Shown: piece by piece, positions 38,355-46,881 of the stretch
How the letters are laid out: each line of letters opens with the position of its first letter
Numbering within the stretch: the first letter of the stretch is position 1
Source of the DNA: Ramlibacter monticola
GTDB lineage: Bacteria > Pseudomonadota > Gammaproteobacteria > Burkholderiales > Burkholderiaceae_C
Direction of reading: 5' to 3'
Length of the DNA stretch: 52,587 nucleotides
Assembly (NCBI RefSeq): GCF_016722785.1
Contig: NZ_JAEQNE010000012.1
Span: 57,501 to 110,087, forward strand
Notes under the pieces: generated by a model
The model's input: the letters and a program-made list of their open reading frames with translations, nothing else
What the model was told of the DNA's origin: nothing
Databases searched by the model: none
Made by a program: the position numbers and the translations under genes

Positions 38355-40430
38355 ATGGACACGCCGTACCCCGACCCGCTCGCCTCCCTCAACCCGCAGC
38401 AGCGCGAAGCGGCGACCCACGGCACGGGCGACACGGCCGGGGACACGCGGCCGCTGCTCGTGATCGCCGGGGCCGGTTCGGGGAAGACCAACACCCTGGC
38501 CCATCGCGTGGCCACCCTCATCCGGCAGGGCGCCGACCCGCAGCGCATGATGCTGCTCACCTTCAGCCGGCGCGCGGCGCAGGAGATGGAGCGGCGCGTC
38601 GGCGGCGTGCTGCAGCAGGCGCTGGGGCTCCCCGGTACGCAGGCCTTGCCCAACCTGCCCTGGAGCGGCACCTTCCACGCCCTCGGCGCGCGCCTGCTGC
38701 GCGAGTACGCGCCACGCATCGGGCTGGAGGAGAACTTCACCATACACGACCGCGGCGATGCCGAAGACCTGATGGGCCTGGTGCGGCACGAGATCGGCTT
38801 CTCGGACCAGAAGAAGCGCTTCCCGCTCAAGGGCACCTGCCTCGGCATCTACTCCCGGGTGCTCAACACGCGCGATCCGCTGGCCCTGGTGCTGCAGTCG
38901 GTCTACCCCTGGTGCACGCAGTGGGAGGACGAGCTGAAGAAGCTGTTCGGCGCCTACGTCGAGGCGAAGCAGCAGCAGAACGTGCTGGACTACGACGACC
39001 TGCTCGGGTTCTGGGCCGACATGATGGCCGAGCCCACGCTGGCGCAGGAGGTGGGCGCGCGCTTCGACCACGTGCTGGTCGACGAATACCAGGACACCAA
39101 CCGGCTGCAGGCCGAGATCCTGCTCGGGATGAAGCCGTCGGGGCAGGGCGTCACCGTCGTCGGCGACGACGCCCAGAGCATCTACTCCTTCCGCGGCGCC
39201 ACGGTGCGCAACATCCTGGACTTCCCGCACCGCTTCGCCCAGCCGGCGCGCGTCGTCACGCTGGAGCGCAACTACCGCAGCACGCAGCCGATCCTGGAGG
39301 CGAGCAACGCGGTGATCGCCGCCGCCCGCGAGCGGCACGCCAAGAACCTGTTCACCGACAAGGCTTCGTCGCAGCGCGCCCAGCTGGTGCTCGTCCCCGA
39401 CGAGGCGCAGCAGGCGCGCTGGGTCGCCGACCAGGTGCTGCGCCAGCGCGAGGCCGGCGCCGCGCTGAAGGCGCAGGCGGTGCTGTTCCGCGCCAGCCAC
39501 CACAGCGCGCCGCTGGAGCTGGAACTGGCGCGCCGCAACATCCCCTTCGTGAAGTTCGGCGGGCTCAAGTTCCTGGAGGCCTCCCACATCAAGGACCTGA
39601 TGGCGGTGCTGCGTTTCGCGCAGAACCCGCGCAGCCGCATGGCCGGCTTCCGCGTGGCGCAACTCGTGCCCGGCATCGGCGCGGCGACGGCCACCCGCCT
39701 GCTCGATGCCATGGGGGAGGCGGGCGATCCGCAGCAGGCGCTGCAGTCCTTCGAGCCGCCCGCCGCGGCCCGGGAAGGCTGGACGGAACTCGCGTCGCTG
39801 TACGCGAAGCTGGACGACGCGGAACTCGCCTGGCCCGCCGACATGGAGCTGGCCAAGGCCTGGTACCTGCCGGTGCTGGAACGCCTGCACGACGACGCCC
39901 AGGTGCGCAAGCTGGACCTGGAGCAGCTGGTGCGCCTGGCCGCCGGCTACGGCAGCCGCGAGCGCTTCCTGACCGAGCTGACGCTCGATCCGCCCGAGGT
40001 GACCAGCGACCAGAGCGGCCCGCCGCTGCGCGACGAGGACTACCTGATCCTGTCGACGATCCACAGCGCCAAGGGCCAGGAGTGGAAGGCCGTGCACGTG
40101 CTGAACGTCGTCGACGGCTGCATCCCCAGCGACATGGCCACCGGCACCACCGAGGAGATCGAGGAGGAGCGCCGGCTGCTGTACGTCGCGATGACGCGGG
40201 CGAAGGAGCAGCTGCACCTGCTGGTGCCGCAGCGCTTCTACGTCTCGCAGCAGTCGGGTGGCGGCGACCGCCATGTGTACGCGGGGCGCTCGCGCTTCAT
40301 CACCGAGGCGATGACGAAGCACTTCGAGCCGGTGGCGTGGCCGCATGCCCCGGCCGGCAGCCTTGCGGCGACCCCGTCCACGGCGCCGGTGATGCAGGTG
40401 CGCGACCGCGCGCGCGCCGCCTGGCGCTGA
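38355..40430 (+). CDS. UvrD/Rep-family ATP-dependent helicase (second, distinct from uvrD)
   Basis: 691 aa. All superfamily-1 motifs present: LNPQQREAATHG, Walker A AGAGSGKTNTL (about 38-45), TFSRRAAQEMERR, VLVDEYQDTNRL (about 240-251), VGDDAQSIYSFRGA, LERNYRSTQPIL, STIHSAKGQEWKAVHV and YVAMTRAKEQLHLL. Shorter than uvrD at 22310, lacking its C-terminal barrel. Role in repair or replication-fork rescue is inferred from the family. Divergent from the DUF72 gene with only 20 bp between starts. Confidence 0.88.
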   Translation: MDTPYPDPLASLNPQQREAATHGTGDTAGDTRPLLVIAGAGSGKTNTLAHRVATLIRQGADPQRMMLLTFSRRAAQEMERRVGGVLQQALGLPGTQALPNLPWSGTFHALGARLLREYAPRIGLEENFTIHDRGDAEDLMGLVRHEIGFSDQKKRFPLKGTCLGIYSRVLNTRDPLALVLQSVYPWCTQWEDELKKLFGAYVEAKQQQNVLDYDDLLGFWADMMAEPTLAQEVGARFDHVLVDEYQDTNRLQAEILLGMKPSGQGVTVVGDDAQSIYSFRGATVRNILDFPHRFAQPARVVTLERNYRSTQPILEASNAVIAAARERHAKNLFTDKASSQRAQLVLVPDEAQQARWVADQVLRQREAGAALKAQAVLFRASHHSAPLELELARRNIPFVKFGGLKFLEASHIKDLMAVLRFAQNPRSRMAGFRVAQLVPGIGAATATRLLDAMGEAGDPQQALQSFEPPAAAREGWTELASLYAKLDDAELAWPADMELAKAWYLPVLERLHDDAQVRKLDLEQLVRLAAGYGSRERFLTELTLDPPEVTSDQSGPPLRDEDYLILSTIHSAKGQEWKAVHVLNVVDGCIPSDMATGTTEEIEEERRLLYVAMTRAKEQLHLLVPQRFYVSQQSGGGDRHVYAGRSRFITEAMTKHFEPVAWPHAPAGSLAATPSTAPVMQVRDRARAAWR

Positions 40431-40619
40431 GCAAGCCGCGGGCAGGGCGATTCCTACGCGGAAGCACTGAGCGTACCGACAGGCCCCACGCCCTGCCTGC
40501 CTGGATTGACCGTGTGGCCGAAGCGAAGTCGAAACGGCGGCGGCCCCGATATCCACAGACCCAAGGAGCAAGCGGGCATTTGCCTTTCGGGGCGCCGCGG
40601 TCTCCCTGACAATCGGAAG

Positions 40620-41330
40620 ATGCGTTTCGCCAGTTCCGCCAACTTCCGCCGGGTCGGCGCCGCCGAGGCCACCGGCGCATTGCGCAATCTGTTCCGCTCC
40701 GACCACCTCGGTGCCCTCGACGAAGCCGATGCGCGCCAGATCGTCGCGCTCGGCGTGACGCGCGTGCTGGACTTCCGCGGCGTGCAGGAGCGCGCGTCGG
40801 CGGCCTGCCGGCTGCCGGGCGTCACGGTCCATTCCCTGCCGATCGAACCCACGATCGTGCAGAAGCTCGCCGACCTGCTCGCGGCCGGCCACCGCCTCAC
40901 GGGCGACGAGGTCACCGCCCACATGCAGGAAACCTATCGCGGGTTCGTGCGCCACAACACCGCGCGATTCGCCGACTTCTTTGCGCATCTCCTGGCGTCC
41001 GACGAACCCACGGTGTTCCACTGCACCGCCGGCAAGGACCGCACCGGTTTCGCCGCCGCGCTGCTGCTGAAGGCCGTGGGCGCCGGCGACGAGGAGGTCA
41101 TGCACGACTACCTGCTCACCAATGAGCGACTCGTGTTACCTCGGGAACCGCGCATGGGCCTGTCGCGCGAGGCCATGATGGTTCTATGGCGCGTCCAGCC
41201 CGGATTCCTCCGCGCGGCCTTCGACGAGGTGGACCGGAGCCACGGCTCGCTCGAGGCCTATTTCCGCGACGGCCTCGCGCTCGGGCCGGCCGAGCGCGAG
41301 CGCCTGCGGGCGCTGTACCGCGCGGGCTGA
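40620..41330 (+). CDS. tyrosine-specific protein phosphatase family
   Basis: 236 aa. PTP-like fold with the P-loop VFHCTAGKDRTGFAAALLLK (Cys about residue 137, Arg six later). N-terminus FASSANFRRVGAAEATGALR, a conserved VLDFRGVQERASA and a cap region rich in helices (about 75-120). Such bacterial phosphatases act on phosphotyrosine, phosphoinositide or other phosphoesters; the substrate here is unknown. ATG at 40620; GGAAG sits close to it. Monocistronic by spacing. Confidence 0.82.
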   Translation: MRFASSANFRRVGAAEATGALRNLFRSDHLGALDEADARQIVALGVTRVLDFRGVQERASAACRLPGVTVHSLPIEPTIVQKLADLLAAGHRLTGDEVTAHMQETYRGFVRHNTARFADFFAHLLASDEPTVFHCTAGKDRTGFAAALLLKAVGAGDEEVMHDYLLTNERLVLPREPRMGLSREAMMVLWRVQPGFLRAAFDEVDRSHGSLEAYFRDGLALGPAERERLRALYRAG

Positions 41331-41403
41331 AGGCCTGCGCGCCCGGTCCGCCCCTCCTGCGCGCCGGCCTCCTGCCATTCCTGCCGGCCGCCGCGCCAGC
41401 CTC

Positions 41404-41431
41404 CTACGCAACTCCCCGGGCAAACCCGACA
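41404..41431 (+). promoter_or_regulatory. partial copy of the CTA/CCGACA motif
   Basis: TCCTACG (CTA at 41404) and CCGACAGG at 41426, 22 nt apart, upstream of the 136-aa gene. The third CTA at the expected distance is not clear (GAATAGT is the nearest sequence). Supports the motif found at 33.9 and 45 kb. Confidence 0.35.
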
Positions 41432-41514
41432 GGTCTGCCGTGAATAGTTCGCCAACACTTTGAGGCATGCGGGCCAAAAGTCCGCCAGATAAAACAGCAG
41501 CAAAGGAGTCCGCC

Positions 41515-41925
41515 ATGGCCAACCAGGAACAGCCCCGAGACGGGATCCCGCGCAAGGACCAGGAACGCCCCCAGGCCGGCGAGGGCAAGGGCATGCCGAA
41601 GGCCGGCGAATCTGCTTCCACCCAGGGCTACCGTGGCGACGGCCCCGGCAAGATCGGCATCACCAGCGACGAGCAGCCCGACCTGGTGGCGCCCTCCGGC
41701 GTCAACGAGCGGGACCACGGCGTCGCGGACGACCGCCCCGCGGCCGGCGGCGAACTCGACTTCGACGACGGGACCGACATGGTCCATCCGCGCGGCAAGG
41801 TGACCGACGCGGGTCGCAGCTGGAACGAGAAGAACCCGAGCGACGCGGGCCGGCTGGGTTCGCCGAACCCGGGAATGTCCGACCGCAACGGACCGAGCGA
41901 TCCCGATGCCAAACGTCATCGCTAA
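41515..41925 (+). CDS. 136-aa hydrophilic disordered protein
   Basis: MANQEQPRDGIPRKDQERPQ, then Gly/Asp/Pro/Arg-rich sequence with no hydrophobic core, no signal peptide and no membrane helix; ends DPDAKRHR. Strong ribosome-binding site AAGGAG 7 nt upstream. It resembles small stress or desiccation-type hydrophilins in composition; that is an inference, and no motif confirms it. It overlaps the next hydrolase frame only if that gene is started early; the start chosen there avoids it. Confidence 0.65.
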   Translation: MANQEQPRDGIPRKDQERPQAGEGKGMPKAGESASTQGYRGDGPGKIGITSDEQPDLVAPSGVNERDHGVADDRPAAGGELDFDDGTDMVHPRGKVTDAGRSWNEKNPSDAGRLGSPNPGMSDRNGPSDPDAKRHR

Positions 41926-41947
41926 GACCCTGCGCGGGGGAGGCAAC

Positions 41948-42766
41948 ATGGTTTACGCAATGTTCTCCGCCGCCGTCCTCCTGGCGATCGGCGCGGTCTA
42001 TGCCGGCGCCGTCGGCTGGCTCTACTTCCGCCAGGAACGGCTGCTGTTCGAACCCGACAAGCTGCCGCCGGACGAACCGGTGTGCACCGATCCCGACACC
42101 TTCGAATTCTTCGTCGACGTGCCGGGGGCGCGGCTATCGGGCGCGCACATGCGGCTGCCGAACCCGCGCGGCGTGTTCTTCTTCCTGCACGGCAACTCGG
42201 GCAACCTGAAGAAGTGGTTCGTGGAGCTCGACGCCTTCCGGCAGGCGAACTTCGACGTGGTCATGTTCGACTATCGCGGCTTCGGCAAGAGCACCGGAGA
42301 AATCGAGAGCGAGGAACAGCTGCGCGCCGACGTGGAAGCCGTATGGCAGCAGGTGGCCCCCATGTACGAGGGCGGGCGGGTCGTGATCTCGGGCCAGTCG
42401 CTCGGCACCGGGCTGGCGGCGGGCTTGGCCGCGAGGCTGTGCTCCGACGGGCGGGCCCCCGACCTGACGCTGCTCGTGTCGCCCTACAGCAGCATGAAGG
42501 CGCTGGCGGCGGAGCTCTATCCGTGGGTGCCGACGCAGGTGCTGCGCTATCCGCTGCATACGCTGGAACACGCGGCCAAGCTGCTCGGCCCGGTGATGCT
42601 GATCCACGGCGAGAAGGACGAACTGATCCCGATCCACCACAGCGAGAAACTGTGCAGCGCCATGCGCAGCGCCCACCTGGTGCGCGTGACGGACGCGGGG
42701 CACTCGGACGTGCACCGGTTCGAGACGGTGCGCAAGGCCTTGTCTGCGGCGCTGCACCGGCTGTGA
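41948..42766 (+). CDS. membrane-anchored alpha/beta hydrolase (BEM46-like), copy 1
   Basis: 272 aa. One N-terminal membrane helix (MVYAMFSAAVLLAIGAVYAG) then the hydrolase domain: FFFLHGNSGNLKKWFVEL (oxyanion HGNSGN), MFDYRGFGKSTGEIESEEQL, the nucleophile Ser in VVISGQSLGTGLAAGLAARL (about 155), Asp in LIHGEKDELIP and His in VTDAGHSDVHRFETV. All catalytic residues present. The start with GGGGGAGG just upstream is chosen over an earlier one inside the preceding gene. Substrate unknown. Confidence 0.82.
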   Translation: MVYAMFSAAVLLAIGAVYAGAVGWLYFRQERLLFEPDKLPPDEPVCTDPDTFEFFVDVPGARLSGAHMRLPNPRGVFFFLHGNSGNLKKWFVELDAFRQANFDVVMFDYRGFGKSTGEIESEEQLRADVEAVWQQVAPMYEGGRVVISGQSLGTGLAAGLAARLCSDGRAPDLTLLVSPYSSMKALAAELYPWVPTQVLRYPLHTLEHAAKLLGPVMLIHGEKDELIPIHHSEKLCSAMRSAHLVRVTDAGHSDVHRFETVRKALSAALHRL

Positions 42767-42770
42767 TGCC

Positions 42771-42801
42771 CCTTCGTCATCCCCACGGGGAATGACGAAG
42801 G
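42771..42801. other. hairpin between tandem hydrolase genes
   Basis: CCTTCGTCAT (42771-42780) pairs with ATGACGAAGG (42792-42801), with CCCC/GGGG inside and a single bulged A. No T-run follows on the plus strand. It may be a transcript processing or attenuation hairpin between the two related genes. Confidence 0.5.
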
Positions 42802-42827
42802 AACTGGCGGGGGGCTAAGCTCCTGCC

Positions 42828-43640
42828 ATGCTCAAGGCAGTCTCCGTCGCGCTGCTGTTCGTGCTCCTGGTCTACGCCACGCTCCTCGCCTTCCTCTGGT
42901 GGCGCCAGGAGAGCCTCATGTTCTTCCCGGCGCCGCTGCCCGCGCACTACGAGCTCGCCAGCTCGCCGGACATCCGCGAGCACACGGTCGAAGTGCCCGG
43001 CGCGCGGCTGTCGGTGCTGCAGCTGAAGCTGCCTGAACCGAAGGGCGTGGTGTTCTTCCTGCACGGCAACGCCGGCAATCTCGCCGGCTGGTTCAGCAAC
43101 GCCGACTTCTACCGCGCCGCCAACTTCGACCTGGTGATGCCCGACTACCGCGGCTACGGCAAGAGCACCGGCGCCATTTCCGACGTGCAGCAGCTGCGCA
43201 CCGACATGCGTGCCGTCTGGGACGTGTTCTCGCAGCAGTACCCCGGCAAGCGCCTCGTCCTCTACGGCCGATCGCTGGGCACTGCGCTGGCCGCCGACCT
43301 GGCGGAGCAGCTTTCGCGCGAAGGGCGGGCGCCGGACCTCACGGTGCTGGTCTCGCCCTACTCGAGCCTGCGCGAGCTGACGGCGGAGGTCTATCCCTGG
43401 GTGCCCGGCGCGCTGCTGCGCTATCCGCTGGACACTGGCAGCCACCTGCCCGGCATCGCCGGCCCGGTGCTGCTGGTGCACGGCGACGCCGACAAGCTGA
43501 TCGCGCTGCGCCACTCGCAGCGCCTGCAGCAGGTGCTGCCGTCGGCGCGGCTGCTCGTCGTGCCGGGCGCTGGGCACGACGACGTGCACGAGTTCCCGCT
43601 CTATCGCGAAGAGTTCCGACGCGCGCTCGACCTTCTCTAG
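42828..43640 (+). CDS. membrane-anchored alpha/beta hydrolase (BEM46-like), copy 2
   Basis: 270 aa. N-terminal membrane helix (VSVALLFVLLVYATLLAFLW) and the same fold as its neighbour: FFLHGNAGNLAGWFSN, MPDYRGYGKSTGAISDVQQL, the nucleophile in LVLYGRSLGTALAADLAEQL, Asp in LVHGDADKLIAL and His in VPGAGHDDVHEFPLY. The two copies share these blocks and length, so they arose by tandem duplication. Substrate unknown; likely cotranscribed with copy 1. Confidence 0.85.
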   Translation: MLKAVSVALLFVLLVYATLLAFLWWRQESLMFFPAPLPAHYELASSPDIREHTVEVPGARLSVLQLKLPEPKGVVFFLHGNAGNLAGWFSNADFYRAANFDLVMPDYRGYGKSTGAISDVQQLRTDMRAVWDVFSQQYPGKRLVLYGRSLGTALAADLAEQLSREGRAPDLTVLVSPYSSLRELTAEVYPWVPGALLRYPLDTGSHLPGIAGPVLLVHGDADKLIALRHSQRLQQVLPSARLLVVPGAGHDDVHEFPLYREEFRRALDLL

Positions 43641-43656
43641 CCCAGAATCGTCCGGC

Positions 43657-44985
43657 ATGGACTCCGCGCTCTGGGCCCTGATCGTCGGCCTCCTGCTCGT
43701 GCTGATGGCACTCGGTTCGACCGTGCTCAAGCGGCTGCCGCTGTCGACCGCCATGCTCTACCTGCTAGTCGGCATCGCGGTGAGCCCGATCGGGCTCGAA
43801 CTGCTGCGCACCGACGCCCGCACCCATGCGCCCGTGCTGGAGCGCATTTCGGAGATCGTGGTGCTGCTGTCGCTGTTCACCGCGGGGCTGAAGCTCAGTC
43901 CCGGCCTGCGCGACCGGCGCTGGGCGCTGCCCGTGCGCCTCGCGGTGGGCTCGATGGTGCTCACCGTCGGCCTGATCGCAGGTAGCGCATGGCTCTGGCT
44001 GGACCTGCCGCTGGGCGCCTGCGTGCTGCTGGGTGCGATCCTGGCGCCCACCGATCCCGTTCTCGCGTCGGAAGTGCAGGTGCAGGACCCGAGCGACCGC
44101 GACAAGCTGCGCTTCGCGCTCACCGGGGAGGGAGGGCTCAACGACGGCTCCGCCTTCCCTTTCGTCATGCTGGGCCTGGGCCTGCTGGGCCTGCACGAGC
44201 TGGGCGAGTGGGGCTGGCGCTGGCTGGCCGTCGACGTGCTGTGGGCGACCGGGGCGGGCCTGGGCACCGGCTGGCTGCTCGGCATGGCCATCGGCCGGCT
44301 CGTGCTGCACCTGCGGCGCGAGCACAAGGAGGCCGTCGGGCTGGACGATTTCCTCGCGCTCGGCCTGATCGCGCTGTCGTATGGCGTTGCGCTGCTGCTG
44401 CATGCCTACGGCTTCCTCGCGGTGTTCGCCGCCGGGGTGGCCCTGCGCCGGCTGCAGCAGCGCCAGGCCGGGCCGGTCGCCAGCGCGTCCGCCGTCGAAC
44501 AGGCGCTCATCCACCCCGACCGCACGCTGGCGGAAACGGTGGCGGTGGACCCGCAGCATGCGCCGAGCTTCATGGCGCAGGCCGTGCTGGGATTCAACGA
44601 GCAGGCCGAGCGCATCGGCGAGGTGGCCATCGTGATCGCCATCGGCGCCTTGCTGTGGGCCGTGCAGTGGGACCCCGCCGCGTGGTGGTTCGTGCCCCTG
44701 CTGCTGCTGGGGATCCGGCCCGTGTCGGTGCGGCTGGGCCTGGCGGGCTCGCCGGTGTCGCGCGGGCAGCGCTGGTTGATCGGCTGGTTCGGGATCCGCG
44801 GCGTGGGCTCGCTGTACTACCTGACCTTCGCGGTGAACCACGGGCTGGACCCGGCGCTGGCGCAGCGCCTCATCGCGCTCACCCTGGCAGTCGTGGTGAC
44901 GTCCATCGCGGTCCACGGCGTATCCGTGACGCCCTTGATGGCCGCCTACGAGAAGGCGCTGCGTGCGGCCCGTCCGCGGGCCTGA
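43657..44985 (+). CDS. Na+(K+)/H+ antiporter, CPA1 family
   Basis: 442 aa with about 12 membrane helices. Ion-binding motif LAPTDPVLASEVQVQDPSDR (about 128-147), GEGGLNDGSAFPFVMLGL (the N-D pair of CPA1 proteins), and conserved WLIGWFGIRGVGSLYYL near the end. There is no long cytoplasmic regulatory domain. Inner membrane; exchanges Na+ or K+ for H+, probably for pH or salt tolerance. Starts 17 bp after the hydrolase stop, so it is in the same transcript. Confidence 0.85.
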   Translation: MDSALWALIVGLLLVLMALGSTVLKRLPLSTAMLYLLVGIAVSPIGLELLRTDARTHAPVLERISEIVVLLSLFTAGLKLSPGLRDRRWALPVRLAVGSMVLTVGLIAGSAWLWLDLPLGACVLLGAILAPTDPVLASEVQVQDPSDRDKLRFALTGEGGLNDGSAFPFVMLGLGLLGLHELGEWGWRWLAVDVLWATGAGLGTGWLLGMAIGRLVLHLRREHKEAVGLDDFLALGLIALSYGVALLLHAYGFLAVFAAGVALRRLQQRQAGPVASASAVEQALIHPDRTLAETVAVDPQHAPSFMAQAVLGFNEQAERIGEVAIVIAIGALLWAVQWDPAAWWFVPLLLLGIRPVSVRLGLAGSPVSRGQRWLIGWFGIRGVGSLYYLTFAVNHGLDPALAQRLIALTLAVVVTSIAVHGVSVTPLMAAYEKALRAARPRA

Positions 44986-45312
44986 CATCATGCCCCTTCC
45001 TACACCGGTGCCCCGTGCGCACCGACACACCGCACCGCAGCCGCCTTCCTAGAGTGGGACTCCAGGAGGAACCAGGCGCCCGGTGCGATCGCGAACGCGC
45101 CGCGCCCCAAGCGCTGCGGGACGACGCCATCCATCGCCTTCCCCGTGCCTGAGGCGTAACGGCCGTGACAAGGCTCGCGGCGGCCGTGCCCCGTCCTACA
45201 GCCTTCGACAGTGCGAGACGACACGGCCGGCCTCCTCCCTCACTAAAGTGAGCCGCAGGCAGCGGGAACGCTGTCCACCCTCTCTCGATACAACCCCTCA
45301 AGGAGTTTCCTG
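44986..45312 (+). promoter_or_regulatory. 327-bp intergenic region with two copies of the CTA/CCGACA/CTA motif
   Basis: No convincing gene is seen. Copy 1: CTA at 45000, CCGACA at 45022, CTA at 45049. Copy 2: CTA at 45196, ACGACA at 45218, CTA at 45243. Spacings 22 and 25-27 nt, as at 33.9 kb. The last 50 bp before the lipoprotein gene contain the ribosome-binding site AAGGAG. It is probably two promoters, or a promoter plus upstream site, for the lipoprotein pair. Confidence 0.5.
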
Positions 45313-45633
45313 ATGATCAAATCTCCGATCACGCAATGCGCTGCCCTGGCCCTGATCGCCGCGCTGTCCCTGACCGCCTGCAGCAAGCGCGAGGATGCGA
45401 CGTCGACCACGACCGAGTCGACCACCTCCAGCACCACGCCGTCGACGACCACGCCGCCGAGCGACACCACCAGCAGCACGGCGAGCACGGCGCCCACCAC
45501 GCCCTCGAGCACCGACACCACGACCGGCACGACCGGCAGCGGCACCTCCATGGGCGCCGGCACGGCTTCCACGCCGGGCAGCGACATGAGCTCGTCCTCG
45601 AGCACCCCGAGCGCCACCACGACCACGCAGTGA
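45313..45633 (+). CDS. Thr/Ser-rich small lipoprotein
   Basis: 106 aa. Lipoprotein signal MIKSPITQCAALALIAALSL with lipobox L-T-A-C (Cys23). The mature part is almost entirely Thr, Ser and Pro (for example TTTESTTSSTTPSTTTPPSD), so it is an extended, probably disordered surface or periplasmic tether. AAGGAG 8 nt upstream. The stop lies 2 nt before the next start, so the two lipoprotein genes form an operon. Function unknown; the location downstream of a doubled promoter motif suggests high or stress-dependent expression. Confidence 0.75.
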   Translation: MIKSPITQCAALALIAALSLTACSKREDATSTTTESTTSSTTPSTTTPPSDTTSSTASTAPTTPSSTDTTTGTTGSGTSMGAGTASTPGSDMSSSSSTPSATTTTQ

Positions 45634-45635
45634 CG

Positions 45636-45917
45636 ATGGAACGCAGCTCCGGGGCCCTTGCGCTCCTGGTGGCTGCCTGCACGCTGGCGCTGGGTGCGTG
45701 CGGCAAGCAGGTGGAACCCAGGCCGGATGCGGCCCCCGACACGACGGTCGGCACCACGGCGGCCGGCACGAATCCGCAGCCGCTGCCGGGGCAAGGCCTC
45801 AACGGCGGCCTCGACGCGGAAAAGAAGGCGAACGCCGGCACGGCGGCCATGGGCGGCAGCCCCGCGCTGGACGGCAGCACGAACAGCACGCCCGGCAACG
45901 CGGTTGGGCAGCGCTGA
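45636..45917 (+). CDS. small lipoprotein, unknown function
   Basis: 93 aa. Signal MERSSGALALLVAACTLALG with lipobox L-G-A-C, then a short Gly/Thr/Ala/Asn-rich mature part. No domain is recognised. It starts directly after the Thr/Ser-rich lipoprotein and is followed by a rho-independent terminator, so the two genes form a complete two-gene transcription unit. Confidence 0.65.
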   Translation: MERSSGALALLVAACTLALGACGKQVEPRPDAAPDTTVGTTAAGTNPQPLPGQGLNGGLDAEKKANAGTAAMGGSPALDGSTNSTPGNAVGQR

Positions 45918-45941
45918 AGCGCGCCCCTCGCATCATGGAGA

Positions 45942-45969
45942 GCGCCAGCCGCCGGCTGGCGCATTTTTC
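45942..45969 (+). terminator. terminator of lipoprotein operon
   Basis: 9-bp stem GCGCCAGCC (45942-45950) with GGCTGGCGC (45954-45962), 3-nt loop, then ATTTTTCT. It also lies just past the 3' end of the convergent sulfurtransferase gene. Confidence 0.85.
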
Positions 45970-45979
45970 TGGGCGGCCC

Positions 45980-46867
45980 TCAGCCCTTTTCCACCGGCAG
46001 CCCCGGCGTGCGGCACCACTCGCTCCAGCTGCCCGCGTAGAGCGCGGTCGGGCCGAAGCCCGCCAGCTCCATCGCGATCAGGTTCGGCACGGCGCTCACG
46101 CCGCTGCCGCAGTGGTGCACCACGGTCTTCGGGTCGCGGCCGGCGAGCAGCTGCTCGAATTCGGCCCGCAGCTCCTGCGGCGGCTTGAAGCGGCCGTCGG
46201 GCCCCAGGTTGCTGCCGAAGGGGCGGTTGAGGGCGCCGGGAATGTGGCCGGCGACCGGGTCGAGCGGCTCCACGTCGCCGCGGTAGCGCGCAGTGGCCCG
46301 CGCATCGATCAGCGTCTGCCCCGGTTCGCCCAGCGCACGCGCGACCTGCCCCGTCGTCACCAGCGTGCGCAGCGGCGGCCGCGGCAGAAAGTTGGTCTGG
46401 AAGTGCGAGGGCTCGGCGCCGGAGCACAGCTCGCCGCCGGCGTCCCTCCAGGCCTTCAGCCCGCCGTCGAGGACCGCCACCGCGTCGTGCCCGACCCACT
46501 TCAGCATCCACCAGAGCCGGCCGCAGTAGTTGTTGCCGTTGCGGTCGTACACCACCGCCTGCATGTCGTTGGCGAAGCCGACGCCCGACAGCCACATGGC
46601 GAACTTCTCGCGGCTGGGCAAGGGATGGCGCCCGCCCGACGCGGCGTCCGCGCGTGGGAGCAGGTTGCCCTTCGGGTCGGGCTGCGGCGGCTCCGCCAGC
46701 GCGTGCTCCAGGTGCGCGTACACCGCTCCGGGGATATGCGCCTGCAGGTACTGCTTCTCCCCGGCCGCGTGGTCCATCAGGTCGAAGCTGCAGTCGAACA
46801 CCATCAGGCGGGCCCGGGCGCCCATGAGGTCGCGAAGCTGCTCGGCGGAGATGAGGGTGGTGTGCAT
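45980..46867 (-). CDS. sseA: 3-mercaptopyruvate/thiosulfate sulfurtransferase
   Basis: 295 aa, two rhodanese domains. N-domain MHTTLISAEQLRDLMGARAR and an inactive loop; C-domain with the active Cys in TVVHHCGSGVSAVPNL (about 238). The CGSGVSA loop is close to the CGSGVTA of mercaptopyruvate sulfurtransferases and unlike the CRKGVT of thiosulfate types, so 3-mercaptopyruvate is the more probable donor. Cytosolic. Stands 15 bp downstream of the EamA gene on the same strand. Confidence 0.82.
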   Translation of the reverse strand: MHTTLISAEQLRDLMGARARLMVFDCSFDLMDHAAGEKQYLQAHIPGAVYAHLEHALAEPPQPDPKGNLLPRADAASGGRHPLPSREKFAMWLSGVGFANDMQAVVYDRNGNNYCGRLWWMLKWVGHDAVAVLDGGLKAWRDAGGELCSGAEPSHFQTNFLPRPPLRTLVTTGQVARALGEPGQTLIDARATARYRGDVEPLDPVAGHIPGALNRPFGSNLGPDGRFKPPQELRAEFEQLLAGRDPKTVVHHCGSGVSAVPNLIAMELAGFGPTALYAGSWSEWCRTPGLPVEKG

Positions 46868-46881
46868 CCGTATATTCTGCT

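Noticed and set aside
38331..41105. Minus-strand frame of about 920 codons opposite the second helicase and the phosphatase
   Set aside because: Antisense shadow with low-information composition; both plus-strand genes have catalytic motifs.
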